Positions 1-7,546 of a stretch of DNA of 64,000 bases are shown here, piece after piece. The position numbers were made by a program, and so were the translations under genes. How positions within the stretch are numbered: the first letter of the stretch is position 1; each line of letters opens with the position of its first letter. The stretch lies in the NCBI GenBank assembly GCA_964389805.1, contig CAYMFU010000052.1, positions 16,395-80,394 of the forward strand, read 5' to 3'. The notes beneath the pieces were generated by a model that was not told the DNA's origin, did no database searches, and was given only the letters and a program-made list of their open reading frames with translations. The DNA comes from JAGTVG01 sp964389805 (GTDB lineage: Bacteria > Bacteroidota > Bacteroidia > Cytophagales > Cyclobacteriaceae).

Positions 1-619
1 ATTCCAGAATAGCTTTACGAATGGCATTACCCACAAGTTCAGAAGTACCCGGATGCGCAGGGTGAGCTTTGACAATAATAGTGCACCCTGCCGCGAGGGC
101 TGATGCTGTATCTCCTCCGGCTACAGAAAAGGCCAGAGGGAAATTACTGGCACCAAAAATTCCAATAGGTCCCAGAGCCACCTGCATACTCCTGACATCA
201 GGTTTTGGCAATGGCTTTCTCTCAGGATCGCTGCGATCAATTCTTGCATTTACCCATGATCCTTCCCTGAGAAAACCAGCAAATAGCTTTAATTGATTTA
301 TGGTTCTACCCCGCTCACCAGTTATTCTTGCCTCAGGAAGTCCTGTCTCCTCGCAACATCTCTGGATCAACTCATTTCCAGCATTTTCAATATTCTCTGC
401 CATGCATTCGAGAAAATCAGCCCTGCGATCTCCATCAATTTTCCTGTATTCCTGAAATGCATCAGCTGCCTTCCGGGCAGCTTCATTGACTTCTTGTAGA
501 GTTGCTTCCCTGAAATCAGGCAGCAATTTTTCACCGTTTGATGGATTTATGGCATTAAACTTCTTATTTCCATTGCTGGAAAGTTCATTGCCGAGAAAGT
601 TTTGACCAGTTAGTTCCAT
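1..619 (-). CDS. Alpha-ketoglutarate semialdehyde dehydrogenase-like aldehyde dehydrogenase (partial)
   Basis: The first 206 codons, reading leftward from an ATG at 617-619, belong to an NAD(P)-dependent aldehyde dehydrogenase; the rest lies beyond position 1. Residues about 151-160 (PIGIFGASNF) hold the conserved active-site loop Asn. Lys184 in VKAHPAHPGTS is the expected cofactor-binding lysine. The AHPAHPGTSE wording is typical of the 2,5-dioxovalerate (alpha-ketoglutarate semialdehyde) dehydrogenase branch, which oxidises the semialdehyde to 2-oxoglutarate in the cytoplasm. It starts 6 bases after the FAH-fold dehydratase stop, so the two are probably co-transcribed and act in sequence. 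The catalytic Cys region is outside the window, so substrate assignment rests on partial sequence and context. Confidence 0.85.
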   Translation of the reverse strand, partial: MELTGQNFLGNELSSNGNKKFNAINPSNGEKLLPDFREATLQEVNEAARKAADAFQEYRKIDGDRRADFLECMAENIENAGNELIQRCCEETGLPEARITGERGRTINQLKLFAGFLREGSWVNARIDRSDPERKPLPKPDVRSMQVALGPIGIFGASNFPLAFSVAGGDTASALAAGCTIIVKAHPAHPGTSELVGNAIRKAILE

Positions 620-625
620 TATATA

Positions 626-1462
626 TTATTTTACAGTATTCTTTAAAGTCCCAATGGGAAGAATGGTTATGTGAATTTCATCTCCTTGATTCAAGGTGAA
701 ATCTGATGAGGGGACGATCCCCGTCCCTGTCATAAGGAAGCTGCCATTGGGGAAACTACATTCGCGGTATAGAAAAGAAACCAATTCTTCCGGACAGCGT
801 TTCATTTGTTTAAGATTGGTTTCACCATCAAAAATTTGCTTTCCGTCTCTATAAATACTCATCTGGATCAAAGTATCCCTTTCCAGGGAAGTTTCAGTCA
901 CATATATACAGGGCCCTATGGATGCACACCCATCGTAGGTTTTTGCCTGTGGCAGATATAAGGGATTTTCTCCTTCTATACTTCTGGAGCTCATGTCATT
1001 TCCAATAGTAAAACCTATAATTTTTCCACTTGAAGAAATGGCAAGCGTAAGTTCAGGTTCGGGCACATTCCATTCCGAATCTTTACGGATCCTGACTTCT
1101 TCTCCCGGGCCAACGGTTCTGGAAGCGGTAGCCTTGAAAAAAAGTTCCGGGCGCTCGGCTTCATACACATGTGCATAAAATTGTCCTCCTCCGGAGTTTT
1201 TTGATTCTTCCTGTCTGCCAAGTTTGCTGTTAAAATAGGTCACCCCGCTAGCCCAGATCTCCTGGTTTTGAATGGGTGCGAGAATTTCCGTTTCAAGGAC
1301 TGCTTTTCCGTTTTTAATGGGATCCTGCTCCAGAGTAATTTTTTGTACTTTGTTAAACAGGTCATCATCATCGAAAAAAGTATCCCAATTTTCATCTTCG
1401 AGAAAATAGAATTTGCCTTTCGTTTCAATGATAATTCCTCTCTTTACTCTATATAATCTCAT
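626..1462 (-). CDS. FAH-fold dehydratase, probable 2-keto-3-deoxy-D-arabinonate dehydratase-like
   Basis: A 278-residue member of the fumarylacetoacetate hydrolase fold family. Predicted divalent-metal ligands are Glu135 and Glu137 in NVPEPEL and Asp156 in GFTIGNDMSSR. Their spacing (2 and 19) is the same as that known for 2-keto-3-deoxy-D-arabinonate dehydratase of Sulfolobus. That enzyme makes alpha-ketoglutarate semialdehyde, the substrate of the aldehyde dehydrogenase encoded immediately downstream, so the pair probably forms the lower half of a non-phosphorylating sugar-acid pathway. No signal peptide is visible, so it is cytoplasmic. The beta-helix gene upstream ends 21 bases before this start, pointing to one operon. 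Other FAH-family activities (acylpyruvase, isomerase) cannot be excluded. Confidence 0.8.
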   Translation of the reverse strand: MRLYRVKRGIIIETKGKFYFLEDENWDTFFDDDDLFNKVQKITLEQDPIKNGKAVLETEILAPIQNQEIWASGVTYFNSKLGRQEESKNSGGGQFYAHVYEAERPELFFKATASRTVGPGEEVRIRKDSEWNVPEPELTLAISSSGKIIGFTIGNDMSSRSIEGENPLYLPQAKTYDGCASIGPCIYVTETSLERDTLIQMSIYRDGKQIFDGETNLKQMKRCPEELVSFLYRECSFPNGSFLMTGTGIVPSSDFTLNQGDEIHITILPIGTLKNTVK

Positions 1463-1483
1463 ATTAAATCAATTATCGCCTTT

Positions 1484-3427
1484 TTAATTTCGTATCCTGG
1501 GACCGTAGTGGAATTCAGACTGATCCTTTTCAAGCGCTCCCAGGTCAGGTGCCGATCCTGAAAACTGATCATTTATGTTAGGCAATCTACATCCTTTATC
1601 AATGACATTTGCCGAATTCCTGAGTCTGAAGTCGTAGCCATCCAAAGGATAAACATGCCCTCTTTTCCTGGCATCAGGTATTGGTACATGTTCAAAAATT
1701 GTATAATCAGTTTCAATACCATGGATCTCATATCCGGTTTTTTCACTGAATTGACTTAGATCTTTGAATTTAAAAACTGGTAATTCACTTTTATCTGCAT
1801 GGTTCAGCTCCTCGCTTTCAGGGTATGCCCATTGATAGGCTGGTCCTTTATTTTTCTTGTTTCGATAGCCATTATAATCCAGGGTAGTGTAGCTGGTAAA
1901 TGTAGTCCCGGAAAAGGCAGGTCGTTCGTCATCATGTCCAAGAAAAAGGTTATTCCTGAAATGTCCATTCGAAAACGCGTATATGCCAGTCTCCGCACAA
2001 AATGTGTTGTGATAAGCCAGGATGCCAGCCGGGCGGATCATGAATTTCAGCGATACAGAAGGGATGTGATACAGGATGTTCCTTATAAAATAAACCGGGC
2101 CCCCAAACAAGGGTTGGGCACTGAGTCCTGCGTGATAAGCATTGAATCCCCGGTTTTCAAAAATGCGTATATTGTGCATGCCGCCATCAGATTCTATAAA
2201 ATCATCCGACATATTGAAAATATCGTTTCGGTAAATATCAATTGAAGTACATTTTTTATCCGGCCCCTCTGGCAGGCCATGGGTATCCACACAAATGGCA
2301 TCGTGAAAATATGAGATCTTATTGTAACAGATCACATGTCCTTCACCATATACTTTTACACCGAAATAAGATGTTAATGGTGATGGATGCTCCAGGCCAT
2401 ACCAACCGACCAGGGTATCCGGATCATGCTTTCCAATCATGGTATTGTCGGCGATGTAAAAATCTTTCGATCCTGCATAGTGTGTCATAATGCCTATGCC
2501 GGCATCTTCTATCCTGCAGTTTTTTACAGTAAGCCCACTGCATCCCATTACCCGTTTTAATCCGGCATAAAAAGCAATATCCACATTACGAATCGTCAGT
2601 CCCTCAAAATAATGGTAATCTGCAGCCATGATATCGAATAAGCGGTAGGCTCCATCGCCATCAAAAATTACTTCACCATCTCCCGCCGCTTTTATGGTAA
2701 TGGGTTTTTCTGGTGTCCCTTTTTGAGTAAGTACATAGGCTCCGTGAAAATTCAATGCCAGTGGATCCACATAATCCAGCCTGTCTCCTTTATATATTCC
2801 AGCATGTATGAGGATGATGTCTCCCGGCATCACTCTGGGTTCCGGGACCAGCCACCAGTCACCCAGATTACCACCGCCGTAATAGGCTTCATTCAGACCA
2901 GTAAAAGCAGGTTGTTCTTTTTCACCCTCATATCCTGGCGGATAAACATGGTACACCTCCCCATTTACATAAGGCACCGGTTCAAGCCTGGTTTTTACTA
3001 CAACTTTATGTGTATCGATCCCTTCCACCCCATCAGGATCCTGCAAAATAAATTTGCATTCGTAAGGGGTGCCAGGTTCCAGATTAAAAATACTTCCGGC
3101 AAACATGTTTGGGGTTGTATATACCCATCGCTGACCATGCCCATATATTATTTCCCCTCCAATTCTTAAAAGAGGCAAAGCTTCTTTCCAATCACTTTCA
3201 CCCAGTTTCCTATATGAAACAGATACACTGGAATTACGGTTTTCATCACCATATATGATCCATTCAAATCCTGCACAGATCAACGTGGCGGGTTCAACAA
3301 TAAATTCGTCCGACTTTGTAATGTTCATCAATCTAGAAGCAGTCTGTGCCCGGGAAGATAAATTCAGGAAAACAATAGAGGATATAAGGACCAAAAGATT
3401 GATTTTATAATGTGGCAAAATTCTCAT
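1484..3427 (-). CDS. Secreted right-handed parallel beta-helix protein
   Basis: About 647 residues from the ATG at 3425-3427; an ATG five codons upstream is in frame, but this one puts a standard signal peptide at the very start (hydrophobic core LLVLISSIVFLNLSS, cleavage near SRAQ). An N-terminal beta-sandwich (about residues 30-150) resembles a fibronectin type III or purple-phosphatase-like N-domain. Rungs of a parallel beta-helix follow (about 190-520): GGAYVLTQKGTPEKPITIKA-like opening, then HYFEGLTIRNV, SGLTVKNCRIEDAG and IDIYRNDIFN. Such proteins are often polysaccharide lyases, epimerases or carbohydrate-binding proteins. I see no motif that picks one. Its place ahead of the sugar-acid dehydratase and dehydrogenase suggests it acts on an acidic or pentose-containing polymer. 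Confidence 0.8.
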   Translation of the reverse strand: MRILPHYKINLLVLISSIVFLNLSSRAQTASRLMNITKSDEFIVEPATLICAGFEWIIYGDENRNSSVSVSYRKLGESDWKEALPLLRIGGEIIYGHGQRWVYTTPNMFAGSIFNLEPGTPYECKFILQDPDGVEGIDTHKVVVKTRLEPVPYVNGEVYHVYPPGYEGEKEQPAFTGLNEAYYGGGNLGDWWLVPEPRVMPGDIILIHAGIYKGDRLDYVDPLALNFHGAYVLTQKGTPEKPITIKAAGDGEVIFDGDGAYRLFDIMAADYHYFEGLTIRNVDIAFYAGLKRVMGCSGLTVKNCRIEDAGIGIMTHYAGSKDFYIADNTMIGKHDPDTLVGWYGLEHPSPLTSYFGVKVYGEGHVICYNKISYFHDAICVDTHGLPEGPDKKCTSIDIYRNDIFNMSDDFIESDGGMHNIRIFENRGFNAYHAGLSAQPLFGGPVYFIRNILYHIPSVSLKFMIRPAGILAYHNTFCAETGIYAFSNGHFRNNLFLGHDDERPAFSGTTFTSYTTLDYNGYRNKKNKGPAYQWAYPESEELNHADKSELPVFKFKDLSQFSEKTGYEIHGIETDYTIFEHVPIPDARKRGHVYPLDGYDFRLRNSANVIDKGCRLPNINDQFSGSAPDLGALEKDQSEFHYGPRIRN

Positions 3428-3631
3428 ACTTATGAACATCAATGATTCTGAAACATAATATAATAAAATAGAATGATAATACCGTAAATTACATTGTTTA
3501 CAGATATTTATCCATAGAAGTATTTTTGTGTCCTGAAGACTGATTAAAATAGTGACATATTATATCTAGACGTTGTATTTTTTTTAATCATTAACATGGA
3601 AGGGATTTTAAGAAAAAATTTAAATTACTTT

Positions 3632-5266
3632 ATGAAAACAGGGATTCAGGCATTAATTGTTTTATCATTTTTAATAGTACTATCCTGTCGGGACAATTCG
3701 AAAAAAGACCAGTTGTTAAAGACGGACATATGTATACTGGGTGGTAGTGAAGCGGGATTTACGGCTGCTGTTCAGGCTGCCAGGTCAGGTAAGAAAGTAA
3801 TACTGATTGAACCTAGCGGCCATCCCGGAGGCATGATGGTGGAAGGCATCGTGAAAGATATCCGATTTGGAAGCGCTAGAGTGATCGGAGGTATTGCCAG
3901 GGAAGTTTATACGGCTATTGAAGCTTACTATGGTCTTGAACCTGAATTTGAAAATCCTGATTGGTATTCAAAGTATGAACCTTCAGTTGCTGAAAAAATC
4001 ATTGAAGATCTTTTGAGCCAGGAAGACAATATAAAAATTATCCGCAAGATCAGGGTCAAAGAAAATGATGGTGTTGTAAAGAAAGGTCAGGTCATAAAAC
4101 ACATTGTTTTAGAAAATGGAAATCTAATTTCAGCTAAAATGTATATTGATGCTTCTATTGAAGGGCATTTATTACAGCTTGCAGGGATCACAACAGAGAC
4201 CATAAGGGAGGGCAACGACAAATATGATGAAACCAAAAATGGGATACAGCATGATAATTCATACCGTCAGTTTGAAGTGGATGTCGATCCTTATTTGATA
4301 CCCGGTAATCACGAAAGTGGATTGATACCTACTATTCAAGATGGAGATCTGGGTGAATTTGGAACAGCCGATAAATACATCCAGGGATATTGTTTCAGAA
4401 TGTGCCTTACGAAGGATAAAGGGAATTGGATTTTAATTGAAAAATCTGAAGATTACGATCCGGCGACTTACGAAATATACAGAAGATACTTGAAAGCAGG
4501 TGGAAAATTGTTTCAGCCCCGGGCAAACCGCCACAACGGTAAAACGGATATTGGAAGCTGGCATGACCTTTCTGCCAATCTGTATGGTGAAAACTGGCAA
4601 TATCCAGAAGGAGATTATGCCATGCAGGATAGTATTGAAGAATACCATAAAAACTTTACGATAGGATTAGTCTGGTTCCTACAGAATGATCCGGATGTTG
4701 ATTCCTTGACAAGGAAAAACTGGGAAGGCTGGGGATTATGCCGGGATGAATTTAAGGATAATGATCATTGGCCTCGAAGATTATATATCAGAAGTGCCCG
4801 TCGAATGGTCTCAGACTATGTTATTACAGAACATCAAACCTCAAGGGAAAACGATGAAGAGGTAGTTGATCCTGTGGCAATTGCCTGGTGGCCCCCTGAC
4901 ACACACCACGCAAGAAGAATTGTAAAAGATGGCCTTGTTTATAATGAAGGATTTGTTTTTGGAGGTGATGACTGGAAGCCATTTGGGATATCATGGAGAT
5001 CATTAATTCCCAAATCCATAGAGTGTGCTAATTTACTGACACCCACATGTGTGTCTTCCAGTTATGTTGCTTATGGGGCAATACGAATCCTGCCAACATT
5101 TATGATCTTGGGGCAGAGTGCAGGATTAGCAGCTTCTATGGCCATCGATATGGAGACAATGATCCAGGAAATTCAATATTCTGATCTCAAAACCGGACTC
5201 ATTGAATCGGGCCAGATCCTTGATATACCTGATAATTGGCTGGAAGTTATAATGACTAATAATTAA
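3632..5266 (+). CDS. FAD-dependent oxidoreductase lipoprotein
   Basis: 544 residues from the ATG at 3632, preferred over an upstream ATG at 3596 because it gives a clean lipoprotein signal peptide with a lipobox ending LSC (Cys19). A dinucleotide-binding segment follows (ICILGGSEAGFTAA, residues 33-46) with the adenosine-ribose Glu60 and the downstream HPGG loop. This is the FAD_oxidored (PF12831) pattern also seen in proteins annotated as xanthan-lyase-associated oxidoreductases. A C-terminal FAD segment is seen in ILPTFMILGQSAGLAASMA. FAD enzymes exported as lipoproteins must be filled before or during export. Substrate is unknown. It diverges from the beta-helix operon across about 200 bases, which hints at shared control but does not prove it. 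Confidence 0.8.
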   Translation: MKTGIQALIVLSFLIVLSCRDNSKKDQLLKTDICILGGSEAGFTAAVQAARSGKKVILIEPSGHPGGMMVEGIVKDIRFGSARVIGGIAREVYTAIEAYYGLEPEFENPDWYSKYEPSVAEKIIEDLLSQEDNIKIIRKIRVKENDGVVKKGQVIKHIVLENGNLISAKMYIDASIEGHLLQLAGITTETIREGNDKYDETKNGIQHDNSYRQFEVDVDPYLIPGNHESGLIPTIQDGDLGEFGTADKYIQGYCFRMCLTKDKGNWILIEKSEDYDPATYEIYRRYLKAGGKLFQPRANRHNGKTDIGSWHDLSANLYGENWQYPEGDYAMQDSIEEYHKNFTIGLVWFLQNDPDVDSLTRKNWEGWGLCRDEFKDNDHWPRRLYIRSARRMVSDYVITEHQTSRENDEEVVDPVAIAWWPPDTHHARRIVKDGLVYNEGFVFGGDDWKPFGISWRSLIPKSIECANLLTPTCVSSSYVAYGAIRILPTFMILGQSAGLAASMAIDMETMIQEIQYSDLKTGLIESGQILDIPDNWLEVIMTNN

Positions 5267-5450
5267 TTTACATTTTATATGTCGCTTGCTTTAAAGCCGG
5301 GATGATTGGATAGATTATTTCCAATATCGTTTTAATCGGTAAGGTTTTCTAATATGCATTTTCCAAATTTACTGTGCAAGAAATATGTAACTAACTAGTT
5401 ACTAACTAAATGGTGATGAATTTATTATTTATTTATAGCTTTTAAATATT

Positions 5451-5458
5451 TAATTTTG
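5451..5458 (+). promoter_or_regulatory. Candidate Bacteroidota -7 promoter element
   Basis: TAATTTTG matches the TAnnTTTG element of the main sigma factor in Bacteroidota. It lies about 90 bases ahead of the AAA ATPase start. I see no convincing TTG -33 element at the right distance, so the call is tentative. Confidence 0.3.
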
Positions 5459-5546
5459 ATGTATTTAAAAATGAATCAATAATTCTTACTGTTTGTTGTT
5501 TGATAACTAGATGGTTACTAACTTAACGGTTAGTATATTAATGTAT

Positions 5547-6677
5547 ATGGAATTTCCGTTTGTTTTTGGCAAGATAGTTACGGGGCCACAATTTATCAAC
5601 CGTAAAAAGGAATTGGCAAAACTAAAGGCCAATATAGATCATGGCATCCATACTGTATTGATTTCTCCAAGAAGATGGGGAAAATCTTCCCTGATAAAGC
5701 ATTTATCAAAAAAAATGTCCAAAGACAAGCATTTTAAATTTGTCTTGATTGATTTTTTCCGGTTTTCAGATGAACAAGAATTTTATGAGGAATATAGCAA
5801 GGCCATTTTAAAAGCAGGATCATCCAAATTATCAGACCTGGGCAATCTTGTCCAAAAATTTTTTAAAGGCCTGCAACCCAGTATTTCTATTGGAAATGTA
5901 GCCTCAGGGGAATTCAATGTTTCGTTTCAATGGGAAGATATTGAAAAGAACTATGAAGAGGTATTGGACCTACCTGAAAAAATAGGCAAAAAAAGAGATC
6001 AGAGATTTGTGATCTGTATCGATGAATTTCAAAGTCTGGAGAAATTTAAAAATCCGGAATTATTCCAGTCCCGTTTACGGTCAGTATGGCAACATCATAC
6101 ACAGGTAGTATACATATTGTATGGGAGCAAGCGGCATATGATGAATAGGATATTCAACAGTCAAAACCATCCTTTCTTTCGGTTTGGTGAGATCATGTAT
6201 CTTCAGAAGATCAAAAAGAAACATTTTTGCCAGCATATTATTTCCACTTTCGGGAAGTCCGGAAAAACCATTCCAAAGGATCGGGCCAACAAAATAATTA
6301 CTCTGGCCGAAAGAAATCCTTATTTCATTCAGCAATTATCAAGGTATGTCTGGATTAAAAGTGGGGAACTGGTGATAGATTCTGACATAAAGGAAGCAGT
6401 TAATGAAATTATTCTGCAGAATGCCATGTGGTATTTAAGAGAAGTGGAAAGAATGACTCCCACTCAATTTAATTTTCTGAAAGCGGTTATGAATGAAGAA
6501 AAAAATTTAAGCGGACAAGGCGTGATCAAAAAATATAAACTGGGTTCGTCAGCCAATGTAGCAAAAATTAAAAAAGTGATGGAAGACAGGGAGATCCTGG
6601 ATTTCTGGAATCCTTACCCTGAATTCAATGACCCTTTTTTTAAATTTTGGATTAGGAAACAGGTTCATTCAAATTGA
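5547..6677 (+). CDS. Archaeal-type AAA ATPase (ATPase_2 family)
   Basis: 376 residues from the ATG at 5547; in-frame ATGs exist at 5511 and 5541, but MEFPFVFGKIVTGPQFINR is where relatives usually begin. Walker A is SPRRWGKSS (about residues 40-48) and Walker B is FVICIDEFQS. A C-terminal winged-helix-like part follows (TPTQFNFLKAVMNEEKNLSG and on). This architecture is the STAND-like ATPase_2 group (PF01637) common in Bacteroidota and archaea. Its members have no settled role, although some accompany mobile or defence loci. Nothing mobile is visible here. It sits alone, with its stop one base from the convergent stop of the next gene. Confidence 0.85.
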   Translation: MEFPFVFGKIVTGPQFINRKKELAKLKANIDHGIHTVLISPRRWGKSSLIKHLSKKMSKDKHFKFVLIDFFRFSDEQEFYEEYSKAILKAGSSKLSDLGNLVQKFFKGLQPSISIGNVASGEFNVSFQWEDIEKNYEEVLDLPEKIGKKRDQRFVICIDEFQSLEKFKNPELFQSRLRSVWQHHTQVVYILYGSKRHMMNRIFNSQNHPFFRFGEIMYLQKIKKKHFCQHIISTFGKSGKTIPKDRANKIITLAERNPYFIQQLSRYVWIKSGELVIDSDIKEAVNEIILQNAMWYLREVERMTPTQFNFLKAVMNEEKNLSGQGVIKKYKLGSSANVAKIKKVMEDREILDFWNPYPEFNDPFFKFWIRKQVHSN

Positions 6678-6678
6678 A

Positions 6679-7542
6679 TTATTCATAACTCAGATAAATT
6701 TCCAAAACCGACTTGGTGTTTGGATCCAGCTCTTGCCAGATCATTTCCAAAGATTTTATGTTTTCATCCGGAAGGAATACATCAGGGGGTAAGTTTTTGG
6801 CAATATAGAAATTTACCAATGGTTGGCCCTTTTCCATTATCTGGATGATTTCCTGGAAGCGGTCCACATAATCCTGGTCGTTCAACCGCTTTAAGGCAAA
6901 AATAATGGAATTTGTATTGCCGGAAGAAAGAAGTTGCTGTTCTATTGCCGAATTATAATTTTTCCGGGTACAATATGACAGCTCCTGCTTGATCTCTCCA
7001 TTAACAAGGTGCCATAAAGTATAAGTTGTATAAAGAGCCCCGTCCACCACTGCATTTTTTATCTGTAGATCGGTTGCTCCCGTAACAGCATCTATCTTTT
7101 CTGAATACCTCTTGCGTTTCTGATCCAGAAGTTCATTTTCATTTTTTCTACCTAGGATAGAATTACCGTCTTTTAAAGTGGTTTGCAGCTTATTATAATC
7201 TACCACCCTAAACGGTAGATGATCATTTTTTGTAAGCGGATATCCGGGCAGTGTATCATACCGTATATAATCACCGATCAGATCCCAGAATATTTTTATT
7301 TGCACAATCTGGCAAAGTGTATCATTGCATACTGGTGTTTTTAAAATACACACATAATAAATTTGATCATCTCCGGAATTTGTAAAGTAAACCGGATTTA
7401 GAAAAACAGAATCCTTTCCCGGAAGTAAAGCAACCTCTTTAGAAAATATGCTTGATAAATGATCCTGTGGATATGTTTCTGAAAAACCGGGTAATATGAT
7501 CACCCATACCAAACACATAAAATATTTCCCCCGGGCCACCAT
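6679..7542 (-). CDS. Exported protein with covalent-FMN (DxxTGAT) motif
   Basis: A 287-residue protein with a short N-terminal hydrophobic segment (CLVWVIILPGFS) that looks like a signal peptide. Residues 151-157 read DAVTGAT, the exact Dxx(S/T)GAT sequence to which ApbE attaches FMN through a threonine (here Thr157) in FMN-binding domains such as those of RnfG and NqrC. The preceding strands (IVQIKIFWDLIGDYIRY) fit an FMN_bind-type beta-sheet. The C-terminal third is helical and could hold HEAT-like repeats. Three cysteines (65, 72, 77) lie near the N-terminus. It ends an operon with the exported FAD oxidoreductase, whose stop is 4 bases upstream of this start. The motif is seen directly; flavinylation and redox partnership are inferred. 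Confidence 0.65.
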   Translation of the reverse strand: MVARGKYFMCLVWVIILPGFSETYPQDHLSSIFSKEVALLPGKDSVFLNPVYFTNSGDDQIYYVCILKTPVCNDTLCQIVQIKIFWDLIGDYIRYDTLPGYPLTKNDHLPFRVVDYNKLQTTLKDGNSILGRKNENELLDQKRKRYSEKIDAVTGATDLQIKNAVVDGALYTTYTLWHLVNGEIKQELSYCTRKNYNSAIEQQLLSSGNTNSIIFALKRLNDQDYVDRFQEIIQIMEKGQPLVNFYIAKNLPPDVFLPDENIKSLEMIWQELDPNTKSVLEIYLSYE

Positions 7543-7546
7543 TCAT

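Noticed and set aside
1799..2245. Long plus-strand ORF inside the beta-helix gene
   Set aside because: It is antisense to a well-supported gene, and its product has no recognisable features. The same holds for similar antisense ORFs inside ppdK, malQ, the 5-oxoprolinase and the receptor.
5511..5546. Earlier ATG for the AAA ATPase
   Set aside because: The 12 extra residues are not part of the family start, and the repeats lie there.
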